This document shows positions 33,801-42,526 of a stretch of 46,998 nucleotides of DNA, piece after piece; the first letter of the stretch is position 1; each line of letters opens with the position of its first letter. A model generated the notes under the pieces. It worked only from the letters and a program-made list of their open reading frames with translations. It did not search any database and was not told the DNA's origin. Source of the stretch: Bacteroidales bacterium (GTDB taxonomy: Bacteria; Bacteroidota; Bacteroidia; Bacteroidales; JALTDM01); contig JALTDM010000260.1 in NCBI GenBank assembly GCA_027074135.1, positions 1,413-48,410 of the forward strand, written 5' to 3'. A program made the translations under genes and the position numbers.

Positions 33801-35141
33801 TTAACTTTCTTTAATCATTATTTCTATTCCGCGATTAACAACATCTTGTATGTTTATTTTTGAAATACAAGCATATTCCATCAAAGCAAAATCTTCAGGC
33901 ATGACTTCATAAATACCGAGTTTTTCCATAAGGTCTATATCGTTAATCATAATTGCTTTAATAAGATTTGTCGGGTAAATATCCAGATTTATATACCTCT
34001 CGCTCAAATGTGGTATTACAAATGGTCTTGTGCCACCATGTAAGTTTGTGTCAAAATCAAACTTTTTCTTTTTGGAAAAAAGCAGTTTGCTGAAAAACAT
34101 TCCCGATGGGCTGTATTTTTTTAGTCCGGGAAGTGCCCAACCCATAAATTCAAAATACCTTCCTTCTTTTATTATTGTTACTTGATCGTGATAAAAACCT
34201 ATAAAACCGTCGGCACCTACATTTAGTCCGGTTAACACATCTCCTGATATATATCTTAATGAGCCGTCCTTTACTGTAGGTTCAATTTTATCAATGGCTG
34301 CACCTGAAATGATTTTGTAATAACCGAGATTTTGTGCTGCCGGTCCTGTTAATGCAACAGTTTTGGTAAAATCAATTTTCCCCGTGAGTGCCATTCTGCC
34401 AATAAAAATTACATGCCATGGCATAATGTACCAAACTACATTTGTTTTGTTTATCAGGTTTGTTTTTTGTAAGATGAAAGATAAATTTCCTGCAGGGTGA
34501 GGACCTTTTACCGAAATAATATTTGCATCAAAATTTTTGAAAAACTCTTTATTTTCGTGTTTCGTTGTTATGAAAATTTTAGGAGAAAGTACTTTTAGAA
34601 TTTTAATTCCTTCTGCAAATGCTTCTTTTTCGTTTTCAAGCATATAAGCGTAATCTGGAGCAAGAGGAGCTGTGTCTGAAGCAGTTATATATATGGCATC
34701 AGGAGTTTTGTCGGGTTGTGCTACTATGCCAAAAGGTCTTTGTCTTATAGCCGTCCATAAACCCGATTCCAATAATATTGAAATGATTTTGCTTCTGTCT
34801 TGTGTGACAGAAAGTTTAAATTCGTTGTGGTTATAGCTACCGTCTTTTTCAATTACATAAGCAATAATTCGCCTTTTTTCGCCTCTTCTAATTTCTTTTA
34901 CCACGCCACTAACGGGTGAGGTAAATTTTACTTGTTCATTTTTTTTGTCGTAGAGAACGATTTGTCCTGCTTTAACCTTTTCACCTTCTTTTGCAACAGG
35001 TTTCAATAAAGAATTTGGAAAACTGTCGGGCACAATTGCAACTTGTGTGATTGACTCAACAATATCAAGGGTGGTTTTTGGTGCGTCACCCTTTATTGGG
35101 ATATCCAAGCCTTTTTTGCTTTTGAGTTCTATCAGATTCAT
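33801..35141 (-). CDS. nqrA: Na+-translocating NADH:quinone reductase subunit A
   Basis: The protein is 446 residues from the ATG at 35141 (MNLIELKSKKGLDIPIKG), the usual NqrA length; an ATG eight codons upstream (35165) is less likely. It is the soluble cytoplasmic subunit involved in quinone reduction, related to the Rnf complex RnfC but lacking its ferredoxin cysteine motifs. Its presence shows that the operon is Nqr rather than Rnf. It is the first gene of the operon and diverges from the flavoprotein gene at 35319. Confidence 0.96.
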   Translation of the reverse strand: MNLIELKSKKGLDIPIKGDAPKTTLDIVESITQVAIVPDSFPNSLLKPVAKEGEKVKAGQIVLYDKKNEQVKFTSPVSGVVKEIRRGEKRRIIAYVIEKDGSYNHNEFKLSVTQDRSKIISILLESGLWTAIRQRPFGIVAQPDKTPDAIYITASDTAPLAPDYAYMLENEKEAFAEGIKILKVLSPKIFITTKHENKEFFKNFDANIISVKGPHPAGNLSFILQKTNLINKTNVVWYIMPWHVIFIGRMALTGKIDFTKTVALTGPAAQNLGYYKIISGAAIDKIEPTVKDGSLRYISGDVLTGLNVGADGFIGFYHDQVTIIKEGRYFEFMGWALPGLKKYSPSGMFFSKLLFSKKKKFDFDTNLHGGTRPFVIPHLSERYINLDIYPTNLIKAIMINDIDLMEKLGIYEVMPEDFALMEYACISKINIQDVVNRGIEIMIKES

Positions 35142-35218
35142 TTTAGTAATTATGTTTGCGTACAAAAAAAATATTTTTTGCTTGTCAGTTTTTTGACCAA
35201 AGTCATTTTTTAAAAAAA

Positions 35219-35250
35219 ATACCTACTTGTAGGTAGTATATTTTAGGTAT
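35219..35250. promoter_or_regulatory. Operator-like palindrome between nqrA and the flavoprotein gene
   Basis: A perfect palindrome ACCTAC-TT-GTAGGT (35221-35234) is followed by a further TAGGTAT (35244-35250) that mirrors ATACCTA (35219-35225), so there are three TAGGT-type half-sites in 32 bases. It sits in the 177-base divergent promoter region and could bind a regulator of nqr and the flavoprotein. The regulator is not known. Confidence 0.5.
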
Positions 35251-35318
35251 TTTAATGTTAAAAGTGTTCAATTGAAAATTTTACTTTACTTTTATTGCAA
35301 AAATGTAATATAGTTGGC

Positions 35319-36815
35319 ATGGAAAAATACGATTTGGTTATTATTGGAAGCGGACCTGCAGGATTTGCAGCAGCAATGCGGGCAATTGATATGAAAAAGC
35401 ATGTTTGTCTTATTGAAAAAGGTGCTTTGGGAGGTGCTGGTGTGTTTCATGGTGCACTTACTTCCAAAACCCTGTGGCAATTGTCTCAGGATTATGCAAT
35501 AGCAGCAAGTACAGATAGAGGTTTCAGGGCTTCCGGTCTAAATGTTGATTTTGAGAAAGTATTGAAATCTGCAAAAACAGTTGCAAAGACCAAAGTAACC
35601 CAAATAAAATCTCAAATAGAAACATTAAAGCCGGGGCGTTATCATGACAAGAGTATGACACTAAAGCAGGGACATGCACGATTTCTGGATAACCATACCG
35701 TAGAAATAGAAACCAACGACGGCAAATTTGAAAAAGTTCAAGCGGATAATTTTATTATAGCTACGGGCTCCCGCCCCAGACCTTATCCGGGCATTGAAAT
35801 TGACCACCATCAAATAATAGATTCAAACGATATTTTAAGGTTAAAAAAATTTCCCGAAAAGTTTGTTATAGTTGGTTCAGGTATTATTGGAACGGAATAT
35901 GCCACAATTTTCTCTAATTTTAAACAGACGGAAGTTCATTTGTTGGACAGGCAGCACAGGGTTATTCCTTTTGAAGATGATGATGTAAGTGATTTTGTTT
36001 CTAAAAACTTGGAAAATAATGGAGTTATAATTCATCATACAGCTAATTTGAGAACGATAAGAAAAAATGAAGATGAGCTTGAAGTGGTTTTGGATTATGA
36101 AGACGGACACAGTGAAGTAATGGAAGTTGATCTGGCTTTGATTTCTATAGGTAGAGTGCCTAATACAGATGATTTAGGTTTGGAAAATGTTGGAATTAAG
36201 CCCGATAACAGAGGATATCTTAAAGTAGATGAACTCTTGAGGGTGCATTCTGACAAAGGCTATCAAAATATATATGCCGCAGGAGACATTACCGGACAAA
36301 CACAGCTTTACAGTGTTGCCGAAATGCAAGGGCGTTTTGCAATTCGTGCTATTTATAATAATGTGTCTTACCCGTTGAGTTATTACAATATGCCCACACT
36401 TATGTTTTTTAAACCTGAAGTGGCTGCAGTTGGGCTAAATGAAAAAAGCTTGAGGGAATTGGGTATACCTTACAAAATGGTTTTTTATTCCAATAAGTTG
36501 ATTAATAGGGCATTGGCAATGCGTGATACCAACGGATTCATAAAAATAATGGCTAGTGACGATGGAGAAGAAAGAATACTTGGTATGAGAGCAGCCGGTC
36601 CTCAGGCATCTGCTTTTATTGTATCTATAGCCCACATGATGAATCAAAAAAACAGCTTGGACCAAATATTAAGAACAATACATCCGCATCCAAGCATAAC
36701 CGAGGGGATTCAAGATTGCTTGAGGGTGCTGAAAGATAAATCAATTTATAAACCTTATGCTTTTCCTGATTTGATTAGAACAAGACGGTGGAGACCTGAC
36801 AATAAAATTTTTTAA
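35319..36815 (+). CDS. SthA/Lpd-family flavoprotein without redox disulfide (transhydrogenase-like)
   Basis: From the ATG at 35319 it has 498 residues; a TTG 24 bases upstream is possible. FAD motif IIGSGPAGFAAA (8-19), central NAD motif VIVGSGIIGTEYA and the C-terminal HPHPSITEG motif mark the group I pyridine-nucleotide-disulfide oxidoreductase fold. The site normally reading GGTCxxxGCxPSK is GGAGVFHGALTSK: both redox cysteines are replaced (Gly41, Ala46). It therefore cannot be a lipoamide dehydrogenase. Soluble transhydrogenase (SthA) also lacks the pair, so NAD(P) transhydrogenase is the closest guess. It diverges from nqr. Confidence 0.8.
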   Translation: MEKYDLVIIGSGPAGFAAAMRAIDMKKHVCLIEKGALGGAGVFHGALTSKTLWQLSQDYAIAASTDRGFRASGLNVDFEKVLKSAKTVAKTKVTQIKSQIETLKPGRYHDKSMTLKQGHARFLDNHTVEIETNDGKFEKVQADNFIIATGSRPRPYPGIEIDHHQIIDSNDILRLKKFPEKFVIVGSGIIGTEYATIFSNFKQTEVHLLDRQHRVIPFEDDDVSDFVSKNLENNGVIIHHTANLRTIRKNEDELEVVLDYEDGHSEVMEVDLALISIGRVPNTDDLGLENVGIKPDNRGYLKVDELLRVHSDKGYQNIYAAGDITGQTQLYSVAEMQGRFAIRAIYNNVSYPLSYYNMPTLMFFKPEVAAVGLNEKSLRELGIPYKMVFYSNKLINRALAMRDTNGFIKIMASDDGEERILGMRAAGPQASAFIVSIAHMMNQKNSLDQILRTIHPHPSITEGIQDCLRVLKDKSIYKPYAFPDLIRTRRWRPDNKIF

Positions 36816-36824
36816 ACTTTGATT

Positions 36825-36832
36825 TATTTTTG
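36825..36832 (+). promoter_or_regulatory. Putative -7 box (TATTTTTG) of the ECF sigma gene
   Basis: TATTTTTG fits TAnnTTTG and lies 31 bases before the TTG start at 36864, only 10 bases after the flavoprotein stop. It suggests that the sigma gene has its own promoter. The T-rich context lowers confidence. Confidence 0.4.
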
Positions 36833-36863
36833 CTGTCAAAAGTAAAAATAACCTGTAGCATTA

Positions 36864-37421
36864 TTGAAAATTACCGACAAACGCATATTGGAATTACTTT
36901 CTGACCCCGCTCGCAAAGAGTGGGGTTTTGAACTTCTTGTGAAAAAATATACTGAACGTGTTTACAATGTAGTGCGTAAAATGGTTATTATCCACGAAGA
37001 TACTGAAGATTTGGTGCAGGAAATCTTTTTAAAAATTTGGCAGAACACAAGTAAATTCCGAGGTGATTCTGAACTTTTTACATGGATTTACAGAATTGCG
37101 GTAAATGAAACAATAAACTTTCTCAATAAAAAGAACAAAAGATTTTTTATTCCTGTGGAAGATTACATGCATAAGCAGTTGGAGATAGTTGATAATGAAG
37201 CGTTTTTTGATTCAGGAAGTATAGAAAAAAGACTTCACAAGGCAATTATAAGCTTGCCGCCAAAGCAAAAAGCTATTTTTGAACTAAGGTACTTTGAAAA
37301 CCTTAAACATGAGGAAATTGCTGAAATTCTAGGTATAAGTCTCGGAAATGTGAAGTCTCAATATCACAATGCAGTAGAGAAGATAAAAAAACTTGTGAGT
37401 GTTGAGATTGCGGATGAATAG
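36864..37421 (+). CDS. ECF-type RNA polymerase sigma factor
   Basis: The 185-residue protein has sigma region 2 (about 24-92, DTEDLVQEIFLKIWQN and SELFTWIYRIAVNETINFL) and region 4 (about 125-180, LPPKQKAIFELRYFENL and HEEIAEILGISLGNVKSQYHNA). The start is a TTG at 36864: an in-frame stop at 36849 and the lack of any ATG exclude other choices that keep region 2 complete. No anti-sigma gene adjoins it; downstream is a terminator and the convergent porin. Confidence 0.93.
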   Translation: MKITDKRILELLSDPARKEWGFELLVKKYTERVYNVVRKMVIIHEDTEDLVQEIFLKIWQNTSKFRGDSELFTWIYRIAVNETINFLNKKNKRFFIPVEDYMHKQLEIVDNEAFFDSGSIEKRLHKAIISLPPKQKAIFELRYFENLKHEEIAEILGISLGNVKSQYHNAVEKIKKLVSVEIADE

Positions 37422-37451
37422 ATAATGTTTACTTTTTTTGTGAAAATAAAA

Positions 37452-37475
37452 AAAGCGGGAATAACCCGCTTTGAT
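37452..37475. terminator. Bidirectional terminator between the sigma gene and the porin
   Basis: AAAGCGGG (37452-37459) and CCCGCTTT (37465-37472) form a perfect 8-bp stem with loop AATAA, flanked by A and T tracts, between two convergent genes. Confidence 0.85.
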
Positions 37476-37512
37476 TTTAATTGTTAATTGTCAAATTAAC
37501 AACTAATAATTG

Positions 37513-38691
37513 TTAAAAGTCTATTTGAGTACGCATTTCAAATATGTTTGCATTACCTATTCCTATACGTTGAGAATGAACATAATTGATCATAAGTTTG
37601 CAAGACGGATTCATATACCAATTTAAACCTACTGTAATATCATTCATTTGCCCGCCGTTTGCGTCTTTATCATTGAAATTTACAGAGGAATACCTTGCAA
37701 TTAGTTCAAATGCTCCAAGACCGCCTTTACCGAGATTTTTTTTAGGGTGTATTCTGTTGAACCCGGATGCAGTGTTTTTATATGACCTGTGTTCGCCTGT
37801 GATAAACCAACCAAAATAAACTGTATATGCTCCAAAATTATAATCATTTGTTACACCGTTTACGACTTGATTTATATATTCTGCCCAAAAAGTAAAAGGT
37901 TTCCAAGTTGTAGCAAATTCGCCGCCATAAACATTCATATTTTCGGCATTCATGCTATAATTGATGTAGTACAGCCCCATGTGTGCATCAGGTTTTAGTT
38001 CCCAAGAAAATTTTTTGTTCTTATTGGTCCTGTAACTGTAATAAGTTCCGAGGTGAATTGTTGAAGTTTCATTATTAACCGGCAAAAAAACAACACGTCC
38101 GTCAATGTTCATAAATTCATTATTGTTTTTGTCATTTCCCCATTTGTCGGCATTAAACATTGTTGCAAATTGAATACCGAGTTTTTTGTTCATAAACTCA
38201 TTGAAAATCATTGCTCCGGTATTCCTTTCACCTAGTACTCCCGAAACAAATGATCTTTCCATTGCCAAACCGTATTTACTGCTACTAAGGGCTTCCAGCC
38301 TCATCGGTTCTTTGAAGTGACCTAATCTAAGATTACCCAGTATAGGTATCTTGGTTAATTCAATCCACACATCTTTGAATGCTATTTTACCCCCACCGAA
38401 ATCAAGTTGGGTTTTGTATTTAATGTTACCGTAAAGTTTGCCGCCAAAGTAAAGTTGTACCTTCCGGAATTCAGTTCCAAATGTTTTTGAGCCCAAACTG
38501 TCCTCAATTGCCTTGTCTTGATTGAAATAAGCTATGTCGTAATAGATTCTTCCTCCCGAACTTATTTTAAAATTACCGTCATCTGATTTAATAGTGGTGC
38601 CGGTGTGCCATTGGGTTTCATATTTTTCTTGCGAAAATCCGTTTAATGAAATTAAAAACACAATAATCGACGTTGCTATAAATTTTTTCAT
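37513..38691 (-). CDS. Outer-membrane porin, OprO/OprP (phosphate-selective porin) family
   Basis: The 392-residue protein has a signal peptide (MKKFIATSIIVFLISLNGFS, cleavage before Gln21). Alternating beta-strand patterns follow, with family features FRKVQLYFGGKLYGNIKYKTQLDF, the RLGHFKEPMRLEAL motif (about 122-135) and MERSFVSG. It ends in the aromatic outer-membrane signature MRTQIDF. It likely forms a 16-stranded trimeric anion channel; the substrate need not be phosphate. It is monocistronic, with a -7 box at 38718-38725. Confidence 0.88.
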   Translation of the reverse strand: MKKFIATSIIVFLISLNGFSQEKYETQWHTGTTIKSDDGNFKISSGGRIYYDIAYFNQDKAIEDSLGSKTFGTEFRKVQLYFGGKLYGNIKYKTQLDFGGGKIAFKDVWIELTKIPILGNLRLGHFKEPMRLEALSSSKYGLAMERSFVSGVLGERNTGAMIFNEFMNKKLGIQFATMFNADKWGNDKNNNEFMNIDGRVVFLPVNNETSTIHLGTYYSYRTNKNKKFSWELKPDAHMGLYYINYSMNAENMNVYGGEFATTWKPFTFWAEYINQVVNGVTNDYNFGAYTVYFGWFITGEHRSYKNTASGFNRIHPKKNLGKGGLGAFELIARYSSVNFNDKDANGGQMNDITVGLNWYMNPSCKLMINYVHSQRIGIGNANIFEMRTQIDF

Positions 38692-38717
38692 TGTTAATAA
38701 TTTTGCTTTCCGGGTGA

Positions 38718-38725
38718 CAAAAGTA
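38718..38725 (-). promoter_or_regulatory. Putative -7 box (TACTTTTG) of the porin gene
   Basis: TACTTTTG on the minus strand fits TAnnTTTG, 26 bases upstream of the porin ATG at 38691. The rest of the 263-base divergent gap up to dnaX is AT-rich and shows no further clear element apart from the dnaX promoter. Confidence 0.5.
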
Positions 38726-38898
38726 TTTTAATATTTTTCACTTCATTTACGGATAATATAAATTTAACAATTATTTAACATTTGTGCAATGCATACTTTT
38801 CATGATTCAATCGCAAATTTTTCTAAATATACTCTACAACCATGAGATAACGGCGAAAAAAATATTAATTTAGTTTCGTTTTTGTTTACAAGTTTTAA

Positions 38899-38927
38899 TT
38901 GAAACAGATAATTTTAACTTATCTTTG
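38899..38927 (+). promoter_or_regulatory. dnaX promoter (TATCTTTG -7 box)
   Basis: The perfect -7 box TATCTTTG lies at 38920-38927, with TTG at 38899-38901 as a possible -33 element (18-base spacing). The dnaX ATG follows 27 bases later. Confidence 0.65.
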
Positions 38928-38944
38928 TAATATCGGTTAGAAAA

Positions 38945-38950
38945 AAGGAG
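38945..38950 (+). promoter_or_regulatory. Shine-Dalgarno-like site before dnaX
   Basis: AAGGAG lies 4 bases before the dnaX ATG. Most genes in this window lack such a site, in line with Bacteroidetes translation initiation, so this one stands out. Confidence 0.55.
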
Positions 38951-38954
38951 TGAG

Positions 38955-40694
38955 ATGTCAGATTACATTGTATCTGCAAGAAAATATAGACCCCAGGATT
39001 TCAGTTCGGTTGTCGGGCAAGATAATATTGTGCGAACGTTGAAAAATGCCATTAAAAACAATAAATTGGCTCAAGCATACTTGTTCTCAGGACCTCGTGG
39101 TGTGGGAAAAACTACTTGTGCCAGAATTTTTGCCAAAACAATCAATTGTGAACACATTACTCCCGAAATAGAAGCCTGCAACGAATGCGAATCATGTAAG
39201 GCATTTAATAATAATACTTCGTTGAATATTAGTGAGTTGGATGCAGCCTCAAATAATTCGGTTGATGATATAAGAAATTTGATAGAACAGGTAAGGATAC
39301 CACCACAAATAGGAAGGTATAAAATTTATATAATAGATGAAGTGCACATGCTGTCTCAGCAGGCTTTTAACGCTTTTCTAAAAACCTTGGAAGAACCTCC
39401 GAAACATGCGATTTTTATATTAGCCACTACGGAAAAACACAAAATTCTTCCTACAATTCTTTCCCGTTGCCAAATTTTTGATTTCAACAGAATAAAAATT
39501 GATGACATTGTTAATCATTTGGCATCTATTGCCGAAAAAGAAGGTATAGGTTATGAGCACGATGCATTAAACATAATTGCCCAAAAAGCAGATGGAGGAT
39601 TGCGTGATGCTCTTTCCATATTTGACCAAGTAGCAAGTTATTCCAATGGTAATATTACATACAAGGCTGTAATTGAGAACCTTAATATATTAGATTATGA
39701 TTATTACTTTTCTCTTGTTTCTGCATCTTTGAATGGGGATTATGCTACGGCATTAATGACTTTTAATGATATTTTGGAACACGGATTCAGTGAGGCAAAT
39801 TTTTTCAACGGACTTGCAAGTCATCTCAGGAACTTACTTGTGATAAAAAGTCCTTCTACAGTAAAATTGCTTGAAGTCGGAGAAAAGATTAAAGAAAAAT
39901 ATTTGGTACAATCCAAAGAAACACCTGTATCATATATTTTCAAGGCATTGGATATTATAAATCAAACACTAATCAACCTGAAAACAACTCTGAACAGACG
40001 CTTGCTTGCCGAAATGGCAATTATAAAATTATCAACTGTAATATTTCCGCAAAATAAAGAAAAAATCCAAAGTACTGTTTCCGAGAAAAAAGAAGTTAAA
40101 ACTGAAAAAGAACAAAGTTCAACTTCCAGTACGGTCGTGAAAAATATTGAAGAGAAGAAAACAGATAAAAAGCCCGAAATAATTAATGGAAATGCAGTAA
40201 CTTACCAAAAAAGTACAGGAGTAAACATAGGTAATCTTTTGGCAGGTAATACTGTTGATGAGAAAAAATCAACAGTCGAAAAAATAAGGAAGACGGAAGA
40301 AACATTGGAATTGCACCCGCAAAAACAAGAGAAACCCGAAAAGTATTTTACAGAGTCAATGTTTAGAGAAGTGTTGATTAAATTCTTGAATGCAGAAAAT
40401 TTGATAAGTTTAAAAAATGCCGATATTGAAATCTCATTTTTGCCTGGAACAACAGTCGACCTTATTTTACCTAATTCGGTATTAAAAGATAACCTTTGTG
40501 CTCATTCTGCAAAATTGACTGCATTTTTTCAAAAAGAACTTTCCAATTTTAAAATAAAATTGAATTGCAAAGTAAAAGAAGTAAAACAGGGAATAAAAAA
40601 ACCGGGTGAAACCAAAGAAGAATTGTATCAACGAATGGTTAATGAAAACAATCTTTTGAAAAATCTGAAAAATGATTTAAATTTGCAAATATAA
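38955..40694 (+). CDS. dnaX: DNA polymerase III gamma/tau subunit
   Basis: The 579-residue clamp-loader ATPase has Walker A GPRGVGKT (residues 46-53), zinc-binding cysteines C65, C75, C78 and C81, DEVHMLS (Walker B) and the sensor-1 ATTEKHKILPTILSRC. Domain III ends near residue 365. A lysine- and glutamate-rich linker (about 370-460) and a short C-terminal domain follow. It loads the sliding clamp during replication. lemA starts 12 bases downstream and may be cotranscribed. Confidence 0.96.
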   Translation: MSDYIVSARKYRPQDFSSVVGQDNIVRTLKNAIKNNKLAQAYLFSGPRGVGKTTCARIFAKTINCEHITPEIEACNECESCKAFNNNTSLNISELDAASNNSVDDIRNLIEQVRIPPQIGRYKIYIIDEVHMLSQQAFNAFLKTLEEPPKHAIFILATTEKHKILPTILSRCQIFDFNRIKIDDIVNHLASIAEKEGIGYEHDALNIIAQKADGGLRDALSIFDQVASYSNGNITYKAVIENLNILDYDYYFSLVSASLNGDYATALMTFNDILEHGFSEANFFNGLASHLRNLLVIKSPSTVKLLEVGEKIKEKYLVQSKETPVSYIFKALDIINQTLINLKTTLNRRLLAEMAIIKLSTVIFPQNKEKIQSTVSEKKEVKTEKEQSSTSSTVVKNIEEKKTDKKPEIINGNAVTYQKSTGVNIGNLLAGNTVDEKKSTVEKIRKTEETLELHPQKQEKPEKYFTESMFREVLIKFLNAENLISLKNADIEISFLPGTTVDLILPNSVLKDNLCAHSAKLTAFFQKELSNFKIKLNCKVKEVKQGIKKPGETKEELYQRMVNENNLLKNLKNDLNLQI

Positions 40695-40706
40695 AAATGA
40701 ATAATT

Positions 40707-41303
40707 ATGAATAAAAAAGGATGTTTAATAGCAGGAATTAGTATAGTTGTTTTCTTTTTAATATTAGGACTATACTTGATGAGTATCTATAATTCTATGG
40801 TAGAAAAAGAGCAATTTGTAAAGCAAAAATGGTCTCAAGTAGAAAACCAGTATCAACGTCGTGCCGATCTTATCCCAAATTTGGTTAATACCGTAAAAGG
40901 TTATGCCAAGCATGAAAAGGAAACGTTGACAGAAGTAGTTGAAGCCAGAAGTAAAGCGACTTCTGTAAATATAGATCCTGCAAAACTTTCTCCTGATGCA
41001 ATTAAACAGTTTAAATCTGCTCAAGACGGCTTATCTCAAGCATTATCCAAACTTATGGTTGTAGTAGAAAGATATCCGAATCTTAAAGCGAATGAAAACT
41101 TTATGCAACTTCAAGCACAGTTGGAAGGAACAGAAAATCGTATTTCTGTAGAAAGAAAACGTTATAACGAAGCTGTACAGGAATATAATACTTATTTGAT
41201 GAAATTTCCTACAAACATATTTGCAAGGATGTTTGGATTCCACGAATATCCATATTTTGAAGCTGAAAAAGGAGCTGAAAAAGCACCTGAAGTAAAATTT
41301 TAA
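40707..41303 (+). CDS. lemA: LemA family protein
   Basis: The 198-residue protein has one N-terminal membrane helix (about 8-25) and the LemA core: VKQKWSQVENQYQRRADLIPNLVNTVKGYAKHE and later ENRISVERKRYNEAVQEYN. LemA proteins are membrane-anchored helical proteins of unclear function, often next to TPM-domain genes. Here two TPM genes follow directly, 4 bases apart. Confidence 0.95.
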   Translation: MNKKGCLIAGISIVVFFLILGLYLMSIYNSMVEKEQFVKQKWSQVENQYQRRADLIPNLVNTVKGYAKHEKETLTEVVEARSKATSVNIDPAKLSPDAIKQFKSAQDGLSQALSKLMVVVERYPNLKANENFMQLQAQLEGTENRISVERKRYNEAVQEYNTYLMKFPTNIFARMFGFHEYPYFEAEKGAEKAPEVKF

Positions 41304-41307
41304 GCAA

Positions 41308-41751
41308 ATGGTAAAGCAAAAAAAAAGATTGTTTACTCCGGAACAAGAGAAAATAGTTACCGATGCTATAAAGCAGGCAGAGCAAAATACTAGTGGTGAA
41401 ATCCGTGTTCATATAGAAAATTACGACAAAGATGATGTGTTGGACAGGGCAGCTTATTGGTTTGCAAAATTGGAAATGCACAAAACCAAAGAAAGAAATG
41501 GTGTCCTGTTTTATCTTGCCGTAGATGCCAGAAAATTTGCAATACTCGGTGATGCAGGCATAAACAGTAAGGTGCCGGAAGGCTTTTGGAATGAAATAAA
41601 AGATACGGTAGTTGAGTATTTTAAGCAAGGGAAATTTGCCGAAGGACTTGCAAAGGGTATACTTATGGCAGGTGAGCAGTTAAAAAAATATTTTCCACAT
41701 CAAAAAGACGATATAAACGAATTAAGTGATGAAATATCTTACGACGATTAA
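41308..41751 (+). CDS. TPM-domain protein, cytoplasmic type
   Basis: The 147-residue protein is a TPM-fold domain without a signal peptide or membrane helix (LFTPEQEKIVTDAIKQAEQNTSGEIRV, FYLAVDARKFAILGDAGINSKVP). It is followed within the same operon by a second, exported TPM protein whose start overlaps its last 26 bases. TPM proteins have been linked to photosystem repair in plants and to LemA in bacteria; the biochemical role here is unknown. Confidence 0.88.
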   Translation: MVKQKKRLFTPEQEKIVTDAIKQAEQNTSGEIRVHIENYDKDDVLDRAAYWFAKLEMHKTKERNGVLFYLAVDARKFAILGDAGINSKVPEGFWNEIKDTVVEYFKQGKFAEGLAKGILMAGEQLKKYFPHQKDDINELSDEISYDD

Positions 41752-42526
41752 ATTAATAGCGGTTTCGGCAATTTTATTTTTATCCGCCGTAACCATGGAA
41801 GGTCAACATGGGAGTACTATTCCTTCTAAACCCAAGGTAGAAAGATTAGTAAATGATTTTGCAGATATTTTATCACCAGAACAGGAAAAAGCACTTGAAG
41901 ATACTCTTGATAAGTTTGCACGCAAAACATCAACTCAAATAGCTGTTGTAACGATAAAGGACTTGGGTGGTATGGATCCATATCAGTATGCTTTTGAGAT
42001 TCTTGACAAGTGGGGAATAGGTCAAAGGGGTAAAGACAATGGAGTGGTGATGCTTATTAAACCCAAGTTAAGCAAGAATGACCGTGGGCATATTGCTATT
42101 CAAGTCGGATATGGACTTGAAGGTGTTTTGCCGGACGCTACTGTTAAATTGATTATTGATAAAGCAATTATTCCATATTTTAAAAAAGGAGATTTTTATG
42201 GCGGCATAATGAATGGTGTTATTGTAATAAAAAAACTTGCTGCAGGAGAATTTACTGCCGACGACATAAAAAAAACTACTGATGAGGGTAATGATTGGGT
42301 AGGGCTTACTTTTATAATATTTTTATTTATATTGATTTTTGTTTTTGGCAGAGGCAAAAAAGGTGGTGGTGGCGGTGGTGGTTTTCGTCGCTCTTCCTCA
42401 ATTTTTTGGGGTGCTTCTTCAGGAGGATTTTTTAATGATTTTTCAAGTGGTGGAGGAAGTTTCGGTGGCTTTGGTGGTTTTGGTGGAGGCACAGGTGGCG
42501 GTGGCGGAGCCAGTGGTAGTTGGTAA
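41726..42526 (+). CDS. Exported TPM-domain protein with Gly-rich tail (YgcG-like)
   Basis: The 266-residue protein has a signal-like N-terminus (to about residue 27), a TPM domain (about 38-165; NDFADILSPEQEKALEDTL, QIAVVTIKDLGG, QVGYGLEGVLPDATV), one membrane helix (about 192-208), a basic patch and a long Gly/Ser/Phe-rich tail ending GGASGSW. The layout is that of YgcG proteins. The ATG at 41726 or the next at 41729 could be the start. A terminator follows at 42557. Confidence 0.9.
   Translation: MMKYLTTIKLIAVSAILFLSAVTMEGQHGSTIPSKPKVERLVNDFADILSPEQEKALEDTLDKFARKTSTQIAVVTIKDLGGMDPYQYAFEILDKWGIGQRGKDNGVVMLIKPKLSKNDRGHIAIQVGYGLEGVLPDATVKLIIDKAIIPYFKKGDFYGGIMNGVIVIKKLAAGEFTADDIKKTTDEGNDWVGLTFIIFLFILIFVFGRGKKGGGGGGGFRRSSSIFWGASSGGFFNDFSSGGGSFGGFGGFGGGTGGGGGASGSW

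Noticed and set aside
29334..35141. Rnf complex instead of Nqr
   Set aside because: The presence of NqrA without ferredoxin cysteines, two covalent FMN sites in NqrB and NqrC, and the NqrF fusion of a [2Fe-2S] domain with a reductase module all define Na+-NQR.
35319..36815. Lipoamide dehydrogenase
   Set aside because: Both redox cysteines are missing and no 2-oxoacid dehydrogenase genes are nearby.
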